DNA of 64,000 bases from Acarospora socialis (lineage: Eukaryota; Ascomycota; Lecanoromycetes; Acarosporales; Acarosporaceae), in contig JAMYGW020000006.1 of the NCBI GenBank assembly GCA_025617375.2, positions 1,555,001 to 1,619,000 of the forward strand, in the 5' to 3' direction. The notes under the pieces were generated by a model. That model was not told where the DNA came from, made no database searches, and was given only the letters and a program-made list of their open reading frames with translations. Shown piece by piece: positions 1-10,301 of this stretch. The position numbers and the translations under genes are program-made. Each line of letters begins with the position of its first letter. Positions within the stretch are counted from its first letter, which is position 1.

Positions 1-321
1 CCAGACCCTGTACGATCTACGTTGCTCGAGACGAAAAAACGGTTCCTTTGGGTGTACATAGTAGGGAAGACGACAAAAAGCAAAGAGAAGACGAGATCGA
101 TCACGACATACTGCGTTCCATGCACCACACGCAGGATCGACGTCTGCGCTTACCTGTCCCGTCGACCGGGTGTGACGATCGCAGTAACAGACGTACATAC
201 ACACGCATACGTAAATACATGTGACCTGGAGGGAAAGGGCGCTCACTCTGGGGAAAGGAGCGAATAACAGGGCGAGTTCCGGGGTCAGGAAAAAGAAAGC
301 AAGCAATACACGGGCGGGCGA

Positions 322-1547
322 ATGAATATGAGTGCCGCGGACGTGGACGTTGACGTCGGTCCTCCGCATTCGTATTCACACAGTAACCACGATCACACCT
401 CGATTCCGATACATGGCAACGACAGTCATCAAATTTCTCGGACAGGACACGGACACGGCCAGCGATCCCGACCGGTCTCGGCTTCCAATTCGAGCACCGA
501 CGGTTCCGGCGTGAAGGTCAAGAGGCAGCGGAGCGTCAAGTTTTCGGGTCCGCCGTCGCCGCCTCCGGGTCCCAGCGGCGGACGCGCGGGGAGCATGGCG
601 TTCGGGTCGAGGGAGGAGCAGCTGGTGGCGGAGAGCTCGTCGGCGGATGAAATCACGCCCATATTTGGGCGGGTGGGGTCGAAGGGTGGTGGGGGTGGAG
701 GCGCGGTGGTAAGGGATTACAAGACGCAGACGCAGGCGCAGGGGGTGGGGAAGGGTGGGGAGGGTAGTGGTGGTGCGAGTAAGAGGGCGGGGCATAAGAG
801 CCGGACAGGAGGGGGAGGAGGAAGAGAAGAAGGGAGTGGAAGGGTCATCGGAGACGGGGACGGGCAGGAACGAGAAGGCATAGGGCGAAGGAAGCGGGAC
901 TTTTCGTGGAAGAATGTCGCGGAGCAGTACGGCACCGTGGAGCTGGATAACAAGGGCAGCGTGGCGAGGGACCATCTCGCCCTCGGTGAGTACCTTTCTG
1001 TCGCCTACCCTCCGCAGTCAACGCTCCACCCCATCCCACACCATCCCAACCCTGTCCCGTCTTGTCCGATTCCATCCACCCCTCGCTTCCTTCCCCACCG
1101 ACACAAGCACGAACTAATCATCTCCTCCGTGCAACAGAACGCACCTTCCTAGCCTGGCTCCGCACCTCGCTCGCCTTCGCCTCCATCGGCATCGCCGTCA
1201 CGCAGCTCTTCCGCCTCAACACGACCATCGCCGAGCGGGCCGGTTACACTCCCGCCCCTGCGCCTGGCAACCCGCACCCTAACATTGCCACGGCATCAAC
1301 CGCCGACGCCGCCTTCCACCTCCGCCAGGTTGGCAAGCCCCTCGGCGCCACATTCCTCGGCATCGCCATCGTTGTGCTGTTCGTCGGCTTCCACCGCTAC
1401 TTCGAGAGTCAACATTGGATCATAAGGGGCAAGTTCCCCGCCAGTCGGGGGAGCGTGGCGCTGGTGGCGATCGTGGCGGGGGCCTTGATCGTGGGCAGTT
1501 TGGTCGTGGTCGTGAGTGTGGATCCGACGGTTTTTGAGAGGAAGTGA
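322..1547 (+). CDS. DUF202 domain membrane protein
   Basis: Two exons, 322-985 and 1138-1547, joined across a 152-nt GT-AG intron; the product is 357 aa. The N-terminal 200 residues are low complexity (Gly, Ser, Arg, some His) and probably disordered. The join restores [20 protein letters not shown], the hallmark start of the DUF202 domain (known from small bacterial membrane proteins such as YidH and from VTC-type proteins). Three hydrophobic segments follow, near the [10 protein letters not shown] motif, around [13 protein letters not shown], and at the C-terminus ([20 protein letters not shown]). The biochemical function of the stand-alone family is not known; a vacuolar or plasma-membrane location is inference. 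Start chosen at the first ATG after a stop-rich leader; a second in-frame ATG lies 6 nt further on. Family assignment is firm, role is not. Confidence 0.88.
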
Positions 1548-2255
1548 GTGACGGAAGGAGGGGCTGGGAAGCAAAGGTTGTAATGCTAGGAGAAAGAGAA
1601 GGAGTAGGGTGACGCGATCAATACTTTGCTAACTTCACTCATCTGCATGCGCGCATATCGTGTTGCTGTTCATCCATCTTGGGCGTTTCTCATCGACTGT
1701 GGGCAATACTTTGCTTGACCACTCTACATAGTATCATCACGTCATTCAGAAGAGCAAAGATCCGCCCCTGCTCGCGCTTGGCCAATCAAAAGTGTTCCCA
1801 GATGGGTCTCCAAATGTGTTCTGACATATTTCTGGCTTGCAATTGTTCCGACTCGGGTAGGGCTCACATACCACCCTCAAGCATTCTGATTCACTCAGCC
1901 AGCGAAACGCTTCTAAGGTATTCACTGGTAAGCGGTCGTGAACAAAACTTCCTTCCGATCCTCCAGACTCTTCCTTCTTTCTTTCCCTTGCCGCCAACAA
2001 ACAACGTGGTAAGCCGCACCGTTTCCCTTCCTCCACCCCTTTTCATCATCTTCCTATAGCAATATTTACTTACAGAGTTCTCAGTACAGCTACGCTGCAC
2101 GAATTTCATTTCAAGCCTCCAACTTCACTCGTCGCACAATTTACAACTCCGCTCACCTTTCAACTCAAACCTCAACTCACCTCACAGCTTACGTCACCAC
2201 TCAATCCTACAACTACATACACACTACTTAGACCAGGAAAGCGGTGACCTCGCAA
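1548..2255. other. Intergenic region with leader of the next gene
   Basis: No supported gene. From about 2100 the strand becomes CA- and pyrimidine-rich and free of ATG in the relevant frame, typical of a fungal 5' untranslated leader. The leader is interrupted by a 51-nt intron starting at 2256, two bases before the start codon of the next gene. Confidence 0.5.
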
Positions 2256-2711
2256 GTAAGTGACCGATATAAAAACGAGAAGGTACAATAGCTGATATTC
2301 AAGTAGTCATGCAGTCAAGTACAGAGATCATTACTATAATCCAAGAGATCAATGAGACCTATACTACGCTTCAACAGCAAGGCATTCAGCCAAAGCACCT
2401 CGGAGGCCTGCTCCACGACCTCTTGGGAGACCTTGCTTCTGCCATAGATGTTGAAGTAGTCACTGAACATGGTGACATTGCAAGTAAGTGATTTGTATGA
2501 GAACAAGGAGGTACAGTAGCTAACATCTGAGTAGTGATGCGGCCAAGGGCAGAGATCATCGCCGAGCTTTCAGGTATCAACAAGTCCTACGTGAAACTTC
2601 AGCAGCGAGGCTTTCAGTCAAAGCGTGTCAAAGCCTCGTTTCGCAGCATTGTGGGCGAGCTTGCTTCTACCTTTTTTACCTTCGGTATCACTGAGCACAA
2701 ATCCTCCGCTA
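2256..2711 (+). repeat. 228-bp tandem duplication (intron plus exon)
   Basis: Unit 1 spans 2256-2483 and unit 2 spans 2484-2711, each exactly 228 bp. Each begins with a 51-nt intron starting GTAAGTGA and ending AAGTAG or GAGTAG, followed by coding sequence with an ATG at the same place. Similarity, judged by eye, extends through both intron and exon. Because 228 and the 177-nt middle exon are multiples of three, frame is kept. Confidence 0.75.
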
Positions 2712-3223
2712 CCTCCGATCACGAAGCTTCAGTCGAACCCACGTCCGAAATCTCGCAAGAGTCTGTTCCTACCTCCGAGCACAAAGACTTAGTCGAACGC
2801 ACTCCCGAAGTCTCGCAAGAGCCTGCTCCTACCTCCGATCACGAACACTTCGTTGAACCTACTTCCGGAGTCTCGCAAGAGCCTGCTCCTACCTCCGATC
2901 ACGAAGCTTTGGTCGAGCCCGCTTCCATTATCGCCAATGAACCTGCCCCGACCGCCAAACGCAGAGCGGCAGCTGGTGTCACCACAGCAGATCAAGTCAA
3001 TCCCGATAAACCACAAGGAACAGCAAAAGCACAAGAGGCATGGTCCAACATGCAAGAGCGAGGCTGGCACAAACACAAAATCAGCTGGGCGAACCTGATG
3101 TTGTGGGACATGTGCTTTGGCCATATCCGCCCTTCGGAAAGGCACAGTTATGAAGTCGTATGCAGTATGGTCGATCGGGAAATGTTAAGAATGTCTCAAC
3201 AGTCTAATGAACCCTTTGACTGA
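2309..3223 (+). CDS. Orphan repeat protein with tandem-duplicated first exon
   Basis: Coding exons 2309-2483 and 2535-3223 give 287 aa. A further intron (2256-2306) lies in the 5' leader. The N-terminal modules encoded by the two exons (residues 1-59 and about 59-115) are diverged copies: EIITIIQEINETYTTLQQQG and EIIAELSGINKSYVKLQQRG, both predicted helical. The two introns are both 51 nt and similar in sequence. Residues about 118-197 are four 20-residue repeats with the core SDHE..VEP...SQEPAP. The last 70 residues (EAWSNMQERGWHKHKISWAN and beyond) are non-repetitive with several Trp. No signal peptide or membrane segment. I recognise no family; it looks lineage-specific and fast evolving. 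Start chosen because the upstream exon has no ATG in frame. Confidence 0.6.
2711..2950 (+). repeat. Coding minisatellite, 4 x 60 bp
   Basis: Four consecutive 60-bp units start at 2711, 2771, 2831 and 2891, each beginning ACCTCCGA (last unit partly diverged at its end). They encode 20-residue acidic Pro/Ser/Glu repeats within the orphan protein. Units 2 to 4 share the string TCTCGCAAGAGCCTGCTCCT or close variants at their borders. Confidence 0.85.
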
Positions 3224-4341
3224 GTACATAGTTGATCAGCTCACTCTCAATCAAAGTTTACCTTGTTTTTGCTCTGCTGCCCAGTGGCTTATCAGTGCTC
3301 TACTCATCAAAGTACCGACGGGGTCCCTCCTGGTGTACCCAAAGAGAAAGTCATAGCCTTCTCATGAATATCAGAATCCTTTTTACATTCTTCCATCCAC
3401 ATGATCTTCATCCTGTTGATTCTCACTTTGTTTGAACATCTCTCTCTCTCTTTTAACATTGGGGGACCCTCAAGACTGCCCACATCAGACATACTTGACT
3501 CAAATCGTACGGGACCGTCTTTTCCTCGTCCCCACGTTCCTCGATTGGCATTCATGAGTCGGCAGGGTGCTCCCTACTACTTTTTCAGTAAAGCTGAATG
3601 CGAGCTAGCTGTATATAGCACAATGACCAAACGAAAGGTGCTTCAAACATCGGGTCCGAACCTCACGTCCGCCAGTTCGAGAGCCCTTGACGTTAGTGTC
3701 AATGATGACTTACCAACCATGCTCTGACGTTGTCTGATCTCTTCACAGCGGTCCACGCGGAGTGGGTGCTTACCTTAGGATCGACAAGAAGTGAGTTCAT
3801 CTAAGCTGCGCTGGCCGAGCCCTGCCTACTTCTCTCGTCCTGGGTTCCTGAAGGGTAAAATGACTTGCGCTTCTACTGGCCTGTGGGCTTTGGGAGAGGA
3901 GAGGAAGGAACGAGGTTACTTCATTACAAAGGATGTTATACCATGCTTATTTCATGCTTGTATCGACGAGGACAAACACATAGGTTCTGCGTTCGGGGGT
4001 GCATATACTTGGGTCATGCATCCAGTGCTGGAAAGACGTGAGCATCGCAATGCTAGGATTGGAATGAGCTTGTTATGCAATGATTCCAGTAATGTGAAAG
4101 CTATCTGCCCTGCTAATGTGCCAACGCCTGGTTGTGTGGGGGTATCTTCTGTCCTAGATCACCGGATATGCGCCTAGACATGCCATGTTAACTAACTCGA
4201 TGTGACACGCTTCGTTCCACATTCGGTGAACACGATCTGCCCACAGACTCGAAAGGAAATATGTAAATGATACAAGCTACCGGGCGTCTCCAATTCGATA
4301 GACACAGAGCCTCCCTCACACATGTGTCCGGTGAGATGGGT
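3224..4341. other. Gene-free spacer
   Basis: Only short unsupported reading frames occur here (3401-3727 and 3791-4177 are the longest on the plus strand). Neither shows a family motif, convincing splice joins or a good start context. The region separates the convergent 3' ends of the orphan repeat gene and the copper-fist gene and presumably holds their 3' untranslated ends. Confidence 0.4.
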
Positions 4342-6270
4342 TCAATCTGCCGGGACGTCCAGAGGGATACCGTTATGACCGGTATGCGTGAGACATCCAA
4401 TACAGGCACATTCATCGCCGCATTGGCAGCTCCCGCTCACATCCGTGCAGCTCGTCGTAAGCCCCGGCGCATCCATTGGGATTTCCATAGTATAGTACTC
4501 TGAAGAAAGAAACGGAATCTGTTGTTCGCCGACTCCGTTGCTGGGTGGTGGAGACCAAGGGGAAGAAGCGCCTGCGGTGATTGCGGGTTGATGTGCATTT
4601 ATTGTGCTGGTTGGCATATTGGAAGATGTATTAGAATTGTAGCCGCGGGACAAGACGGGAACCATAGTGTGTGCCGGAAACGAATGATCTGGCGAAAGGT
4701 CGTAACTTGGTGATGGGTTATTATTCGACATGCTGTCATGCTCACCGTGGGCGATAATAGCACCTAATGATTGAACGTGACTCCTCGTTGTAGCGTTGAA
4801 TGGATGAGCCGCACAACCAAGACATTCACAGCCCGAACCGCAGTTGCAATTGTGGGCAGGAGTGAGTCTGGTGGTTGCCTCGGCAGGTGGTGCGACTTGA
4901 CCGACGATTCCAAAAGGTACATGTTGCGGGACCGTTTGCGCGTAGAGGTGTGGGTGCTGTTGAAGATATGTAAGTTGCTGTGGGGTTAACGGGTGGGTAG
5001 CGGTTGCGTATGACGGAGGAATAGTGTATAACGTGGTCTGATTCGTGTCCATATGGTAAGGACAGTGCGTCGCAGGATGCTGACGATATACACATGGTTG
5101 ATGCTTGTAGGTCATCGCCGGCCCGTTGTGTGGTATTGGGCTGGTATATTGTCGGCTTGGCTCGATGTCAGAACGACAGGTATGGCAGGATGGACAACTG
5201 CCTGCATTGACGCCGTGGGAGAAGGTAGGAGGGAGCCTGTTGGAAAGTCCTGGATGGCTGCTGCAGCAGGACCTTGGTGTAACTGGAAGAGCTTGACTAA
5301 CAGCATGTATCGAAGAGCAACAGCCACGTGTGGAGGGTTGGGCGAGTGTTGACACATTCCCTTCCCCATGAACTGGCTTATGCAGGCTCGGCCATTCTCC
5401 GCTCCAACCAATCTCATCCTTTCCAGCTCTATACCCACCAACACCCATCATGCCCAGTTGAAGCCGTCCCGTCTCCTGTGTATTACTCATCACATTTTGA
5501 GCTTGCGGGATGATAACGTTGTCGGGAGATGACGTTTGCGCTTCATATGCGTGTGGGAACACCTGCTCTGAAGGACTCGACCTTGGCAGTTCGTGACTCG
5601 TGAGTGCTATACTTTCTATTCCAGAAACGTTCGACATTTCTTGCGGACTTCGGCGACTGCTATCCGCTTCATACCTCAGACCCCTAGCGATAGACTCGGG
5701 TACGACGACACTGCCATTTCTCTGACTGGACTTTTGTATCTTATGCGGAGAGGCATTGGGGTGCGGATTTGGTGGTAGAAGGGATTGCGGGTTCTCGCTG
5801 GCGGGAGGGACACTTGATATTGAACTCTCATTCGGGTTGCCACTCTGTCCGAGTGTGTACAATGGTGCACAAACGCAAGCGGAGGCTGGAAGACAGTAAG
5901 CAGGATTTCTGTACGACAAGACCTTCGCACCGTGTCCTTGCCCTTTGGTATTCTTATCATCATGACTTTCTCCTTGCCACAATTGCATTGATTCTTCGGG
6001 TGCGGGCAGGTCGACAGAGGCCTCCCTGGCCTTGCGACTCGTACCATAAATCTGTCGAAGTGTTCGCATCTTGATGAACGGTGACCGCGGATGCAAGGCT
6101 CGCTGTCATGCTTGGTCAGAACTAATATAATTGTAATAGATGGTGAAAAGGTCAAGGGAGTGGATTCTTCGTTTTCCGGATGATTTTTCGCTGTGCCAAA
6201 CTTCCTAATCTAGGATTGATGATATGACAACGTACCAGGCCCACTTGTCGTTATTCTCATCGATAGGCAT
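4342..6270 (-). CDS. Copper-fist transcription factor, Mac1/Cuf1-like
   Basis: Three exons on the minus strand (6270-6236, 6102-5942, 5885-4342) give 579 aa. The N-terminus is a copper-fist DNA-binding domain: C12, C15, C24 and H26 form the zinc site in WACEPCIRGHRSSRCEHFDR, and RPGRP (36-40) is the minor-groove KGRP-type motif. The second intron has a GC donor (5941) and AG acceptor (5886). It joins MMIRIPK to ASACVCAPLY, which restores the usual end of the domain. Two C-terminal Cys clusters, CNCGSGCECLGC and CQCGDECACIGC, match the copper-sensing repeats of Mac1-type factors that activate copper uptake when copper is scarce. Extra CCSS motifs lie between. Nuclear; target genes are inferred, not visible here. 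The first intron is 133 nt. Confidence 0.88.
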
Positions 6271-7010
6271 TGTGCTTAGTTATGGTATAGATTATACACC
6301 GTACCGCAGGGCTTTGCGGCAATTTGGTTCTCGCAGTGGTAGATGCAGCAGAGTGAGAAGGAAAGCGCAAGTTTAATCGGTACTGTTCCACACGCAGTGA
6401 ATCCGTAAGCGGGGCTGAGAATGTTTCCAGTCAGGCGGATCGATTACTTTATGCTGTGATGTAGCTGGATGTTTAGCTGCATGTACTCGTATAATGTGGG
6501 CTCGTTGTTGGTAAGTTGAGCCTTCGTGCAGCACCCCACGCTGTCGGACTTGATTAGGTTATGAGCGTAGATGACGTTGGTGGGTGGACGACAGTATACC
6601 GAGCCATACCCGTAGAAATGGAAGTGACTGATGATCTCTTGTTGCATCACCCAAGAGATCATATGACAATATCTTTGTTCGACTTCAAAATGCTTGAAGC
6701 GTCAAAGAGGCCGATATGTGACTTACCTTACTGATGCGGATGACAAGGAAGTGGCCCGAGATGCGCTACACTTAACTAGGAATAGCGCCAGACAAGCATA
6801 ACCGCAGGGACCGCCCTAGGAGACCTTCTTCACTAGTCCCCAAACCCATATCTTATACTATGTACTCGATAGTCATTGACTTGAAAAGAATCTTCTAAGT
6901 GCTTATTTGTAGCTACTAATGAGGAATTTCCTCAGACGTAAGTCAGCCTGCAAGAGAAGTTGGAGCTGTACGGTGTCCATACATCGGCCCGGCACGTTCA
7001 GCCAGAACTA
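6271..7010. other. Upstream region of the copper-fist gene
   Basis: No supported gene; one 72-codon minus-strand frame (6444-6662) lacks any family signal. This stretch contains the promoter and leader of the copper-fist gene. I looked for copper-response cores of the TTTGCTC or GCTG type and saw no convincing cluster. Confidence 0.4.
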
Positions 7011-7114
7011 CGAAGGCGAATAACAGAATTCTCCGCCACCCCACGACTTTGTTGGTGTTGGATTTATCGCTAAACTTTTCTTGGGGTGGCGGAGAATTTT
7101 GTTATTCACCTTCG
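7011..7114. mobile_element. Palindromic MITE-like element with TA flanks
   Basis: Two 33-bp arms (7011-7043 and 7082-7114) are inverted copies with 31 of 33 matches around a 38-nt loop. The arms start CGAAGG and contain TTCTCCGCCACCCC. A TA dinucleotide sits immediately outside each end (7009-7010 and 7115-7116), as expected for a target-site duplication of the Tc1/mariner superfamily. There is no coding capacity, so if it is mobile it depends on a transposase elsewhere. It lies about 80 bp upstream of the decayed sugar transporter. Confidence 0.6.
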
Positions 7115-7191
7115 TACTTTAGTGCCTCACCACTGTATAGGGAATATTAGGGTCAAGAGCTGTGCAACCAGGGTAAAGTCTCATCGTCGAA

Positions 7192-8685
7192 ATGGCCTGG
7201 TTCGAAAAGCGCATCATGTTCAAGAAGCATGAGGTGGTACTATTTTCCTTCACGGCCATTGCTCTCTACAGCTACGACCAGGGCATAATGTCACCTATCA
7301 ATACGAACTACAGCTATCTAGATACCATCGGCATCACCGAAGGGGATCCGCTGGTAGGAGTGATTGTCTCAGTCTACTATCTTGGGTGTGCCATTGGTCC
7401 TGTTACTACCTCGTGGGACTCCGACAAAAAGAGCCACAAGCCGAGCATCTTCGCCTGTCTAGCAGTCACCTCACTCGGCAATATCCTAATGTTGTTCGCT
7501 GGGCTAGGATTCTGTAGAGGTGCATTTATTGTCTTTTTCCTCGGAAGAGTCATCTGGGGCTTGGAATTGGACGGATTGATGCAGTTATCCTGTTTATTCA
7601 TCCGAGCTGGCTTCGGATGAAACTCGCAGAAAAGCACTCGCCCAAGAGTTTCAGATGAAGATTTAGGACTCAACAAGGCCTTTGCCCTCAACCTTGGCAT
7701 CACCATAGGACTTGGGAGATACAGTCAATGGGCTTGGAGGATCCCCATCCTCGTCATGCAGGTGTACCCTATCCTCTCCTCCTCGCATTCAATCGGCGGC
7801 TCCCGGAGACATCTCGTTGGTTCCTTTACCACAAGCGTGAGAATGTGGCTCATGTCTCCTTGATAGAGATTTACGGAGAAGATGAAGCTAAATGAAGGCT
7901 TGACGACTTAGTTCAAGCTCAAGAGGAAGAGTTAAGTCGGGTCATCGGCTACACCGATATGCTTCGGCCGAGCGGTGGTCAGTTTCATCCTACCGTCGTA
8001 AAAATCATGGGCCAAGGTAATCAAGCGTGGACGGGCTACGGAGCTATGGTCCTAGATATTTGAGCTCCTTGGCTTCGGAGTCAGGACATCCGAATACCTG
8101 ACGCAAGGGAACTATGTGTGCAACTTCTTCTTGTTAATATTTGCATGGCTTCTGGTGGATAGTATTGGGACGCGAATATTGATGGTCTTCGGAGCGTTTA
8201 GGATCTCCCTGAGTTTTGCGATCCTGACAGTTCTCGGGGCCCTTGCAACCAATTCCTCTCAGCTCGGGATTGCTAACCTTGCGGTGTCGTCCCAGACACT
8301 GTGTATTTATATATTGCTACTGCGCTCTTCGGCATCTGTCGGCTTGCCACTGTCTGGTTGATCCCAACGGAGATATACCCTTCAACAACGCGGGCTCAAG
8401 GCTCGGCTGTTTTAGTCACCGTATGGGTGCCTGGCCAATTTCGCGGTTACGATATTAACGACAATTGGTCTCAACAATCTTGAATACTGATTTGCCACCA
8501 CTGAATTTGCAGCTTGGTGGACTTGGGTACGCTGCTGGTCCAAGAATCCTGTTGGTCTATCTGACGAGTTACAGGCCTATTCACCCGAGACTGGTGGTCA
8601 ATCGTTCGAAGAAAACCAGCAAAATTTTACAGACGCGAAGAATCAGAATACATGGCTTGTTGGCAGAGTTGCAAAAGGAGCTTAA
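7192..8685 (+). pseudogene. Decayed MFS sugar transporter
   Basis: Fragments in all three frames line up in order with a fungal HXT-type sugar porter. In order they are: the N-terminus with GRVIWGLELDG; a shifted piece reading VYSSELASDETRRKALAQEF; NKAFALNLGITIGLGR..QWAWRIPI; RLPETSRWFLYHKRE; GQFHPTVVKIMGQ; a membrane segment around 8116-8290; then WLIPTEIYP and the C-terminal SFEENQQNF. The first frame stops at 7618 after a shift near the GxDA motif, other stops interrupt the loop region, and further frame changes occur towards the C-terminus, so no full-length protein can be made. Typical relatives have about 500 residues and 12 membrane segments. It was probably a plasma-membrane hexose or related carrier. 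The decay looks like scattered small indels and stops; I see no strong bias to C-to-T changes, but did not measure it. Confidence 0.85.
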
Positions 8686-9111
8686 AGCGTATGCCCAAGC
8701 ACGAAAAAGCAGATGGGCCACTGGAGAGAGTGCACCACTGCTGGGGCGTAGATAATGTCTGGCTACCAAGGTAGCAGCCGAGCCTCATTTCTGCAATACG
8801 GATCAAGAAAGTATCGCCATATGTAGATCCTGTTAGATATAGAGGGAATTTAGGAACTATATACACACTGCATGAAGAGAAATATCGGAGAAAACTGTAT
8901 GCTCAACAGTACAAATCTCAGGACCCGTCATCTTTCTTTCGTCCCACATCGAATCCCATGACTTAACCCGAACTCTTACGACGTTCGACGACTGAAGGAG
9001 AGGGCAATGCACGTTCGGCTTAGCGCTCTTGACGGGCCGAGACTAATTCCGGGAGAAGCTCAAAAAGTCGCGGTTCTCTATCCCTTGCTACGACAGCCAT
9101 CGTAGTCTTCA
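8686..9111. other. Spacer before the metaxin-like gene
   Basis: No gene seen. The plus strand here holds the tail of the decayed transporter's surroundings and the promoter and leader of the gene starting at 9112. Confidence 0.4.
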
Positions 9112-10174
9112 ATGACAGAGGATGTAAAGGACGACCAGAAAGAGACGGGGAAGCTTGCATCGCGAACATTGGCTTACTCTCGTATGAGGAATATCTTCGC
9201 GGTGCCGGGCCCGGTGCGGCAGCTGTTTGACGAATTCCCTCTAATCACCTATCCTGCGAACGAGCTTCCCCAGCGATCACCACAACGCAGGGCAGAGCAT
9301 TCACTTTACATCTTTACGACCTGGAAAGGCGCTCAGGACGCAGAGCCCTCGTTCAATCCGACGTGTCTGAAGTGGCAGGTCGGTCAAATCCCAGCTGCTC
9401 ATCTTGCCTATGGAGTCATAGCCTGCGGGAGCTGACCAGTAGTAGACATATCTCAAGTTTGCAGGCATTCGATTCAGAACAGTTTCTTCTACCAACCATG
9501 CATCACCTACAGGAGTACTTCCTTTTCTGCTATCCTCTGTACCAGATACTCCTTCGGCCCAGGAGTCTACGTTTCCAATAGCGTCGAATAAGCTTCAAAA
9601 ATGGGTTAATGAGCAGGGAGTCACGCTTGAAGAGCCGTCAGACGTGCGTTATGACGCGTACTTGACGCTCCTCGATCACCGGATCAGAGCAGCATGGGTC
9701 CGCCTTTCCACTTCAGTCTACTTTTATCTGTCTCGATGTTCGCTAATCCATAGGCTTTAGCTCTACACGCTCTACCTTGAGCCTCGCAACTTCACCACTG
9801 TCGCCAGGCGTCTGTATGTGATATCTTGTTCTTCCGTTTCTCTCGTCTCAGCTACGATAGCGTATCAGCTGCGGGCAGCAGCCGAAGCGGAGATATTGAA
9901 ACACTCCATGGTTATCGACGTAGACGACCTCTATAGTGAAGCGAACAAGGCCTTTGATGCATTGTCAACTTTGCTGGGCGAAGACATATTCTTCTTCGGT
10001 AACATGAATCCAGGTCTATTCGATGCTGCCGTATTTGCGTATACGCATTTGCTCTTGGAGGATCGCATGGGATGGAAAGAGACGAGGTTGATCAAAGGGT
10101 TGAAAAAGCATGAAAACCTCATCGCACATCGGCAGAACATATATGACACGTATTACCATGCCTCGAATTCATAA
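9112..10174 (+). CDS. Metaxin/Sam35-like mitochondrial outer-membrane protein
   Basis: Exons 9112-9378, 9446-9697 and 9761-10174 give 310 aa. The protein has the layout of fungal Sam35/metaxin proteins: a short N-terminus with VPGPVRQLFDEFPLITYPAN, a GST-N-like region (SFNPTCLKWQ then TYLKFAGIRFRTVSSTNHAS, interrupted by intron 1), and a GST-C-like helical region ending with VIDVDDLYSEANKAFDALST and FFGNMNPGLFDAAVFAYTHL. This family sits on the cytosolic face of the mitochondrial outer membrane in the SAM complex, which inserts beta-barrel proteins. Introns are 67 and 63 nt. A third possible GT..AG pair near 9817 would create a stop and is rejected. Converges with the methyltransferase gene 127 bp downstream. 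Sam35 rather than another metaxin is likely, not proven. Confidence 0.8.
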
Positions 10175-10301
10175 TGTATCAAAGGTTCATGTCTCTCTGT
10201 ATTACTAGGTTTGACCGAAGATCCGAACCCAAGAGAGTTGTTGCTTACCCTGCTGCAGGTTATCCATTCAGAAAGTTCGCCCGGACCATAGGCGCTATTC
10301 C

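Noticed and set aside
376-975. 199-codon minus-strand frame opposite the DUF202 gene
   Set aside because: Mirror frame of GC-rich coding sequence; Arg/Pro-rich with no motif.
4342-6155. Copper-fist gene as a frameshifted pseudogene
   Set aside because: The two frames join cleanly through a 56-nt GC-AG intron and a 133-nt GT-AG intron, giving a complete protein with all zinc-site residues.
9817-9850. Third intron in the metaxin-like gene
   Set aside because: Splicing there would put a TAG directly after the join, while reading through gives the expected family sequence.
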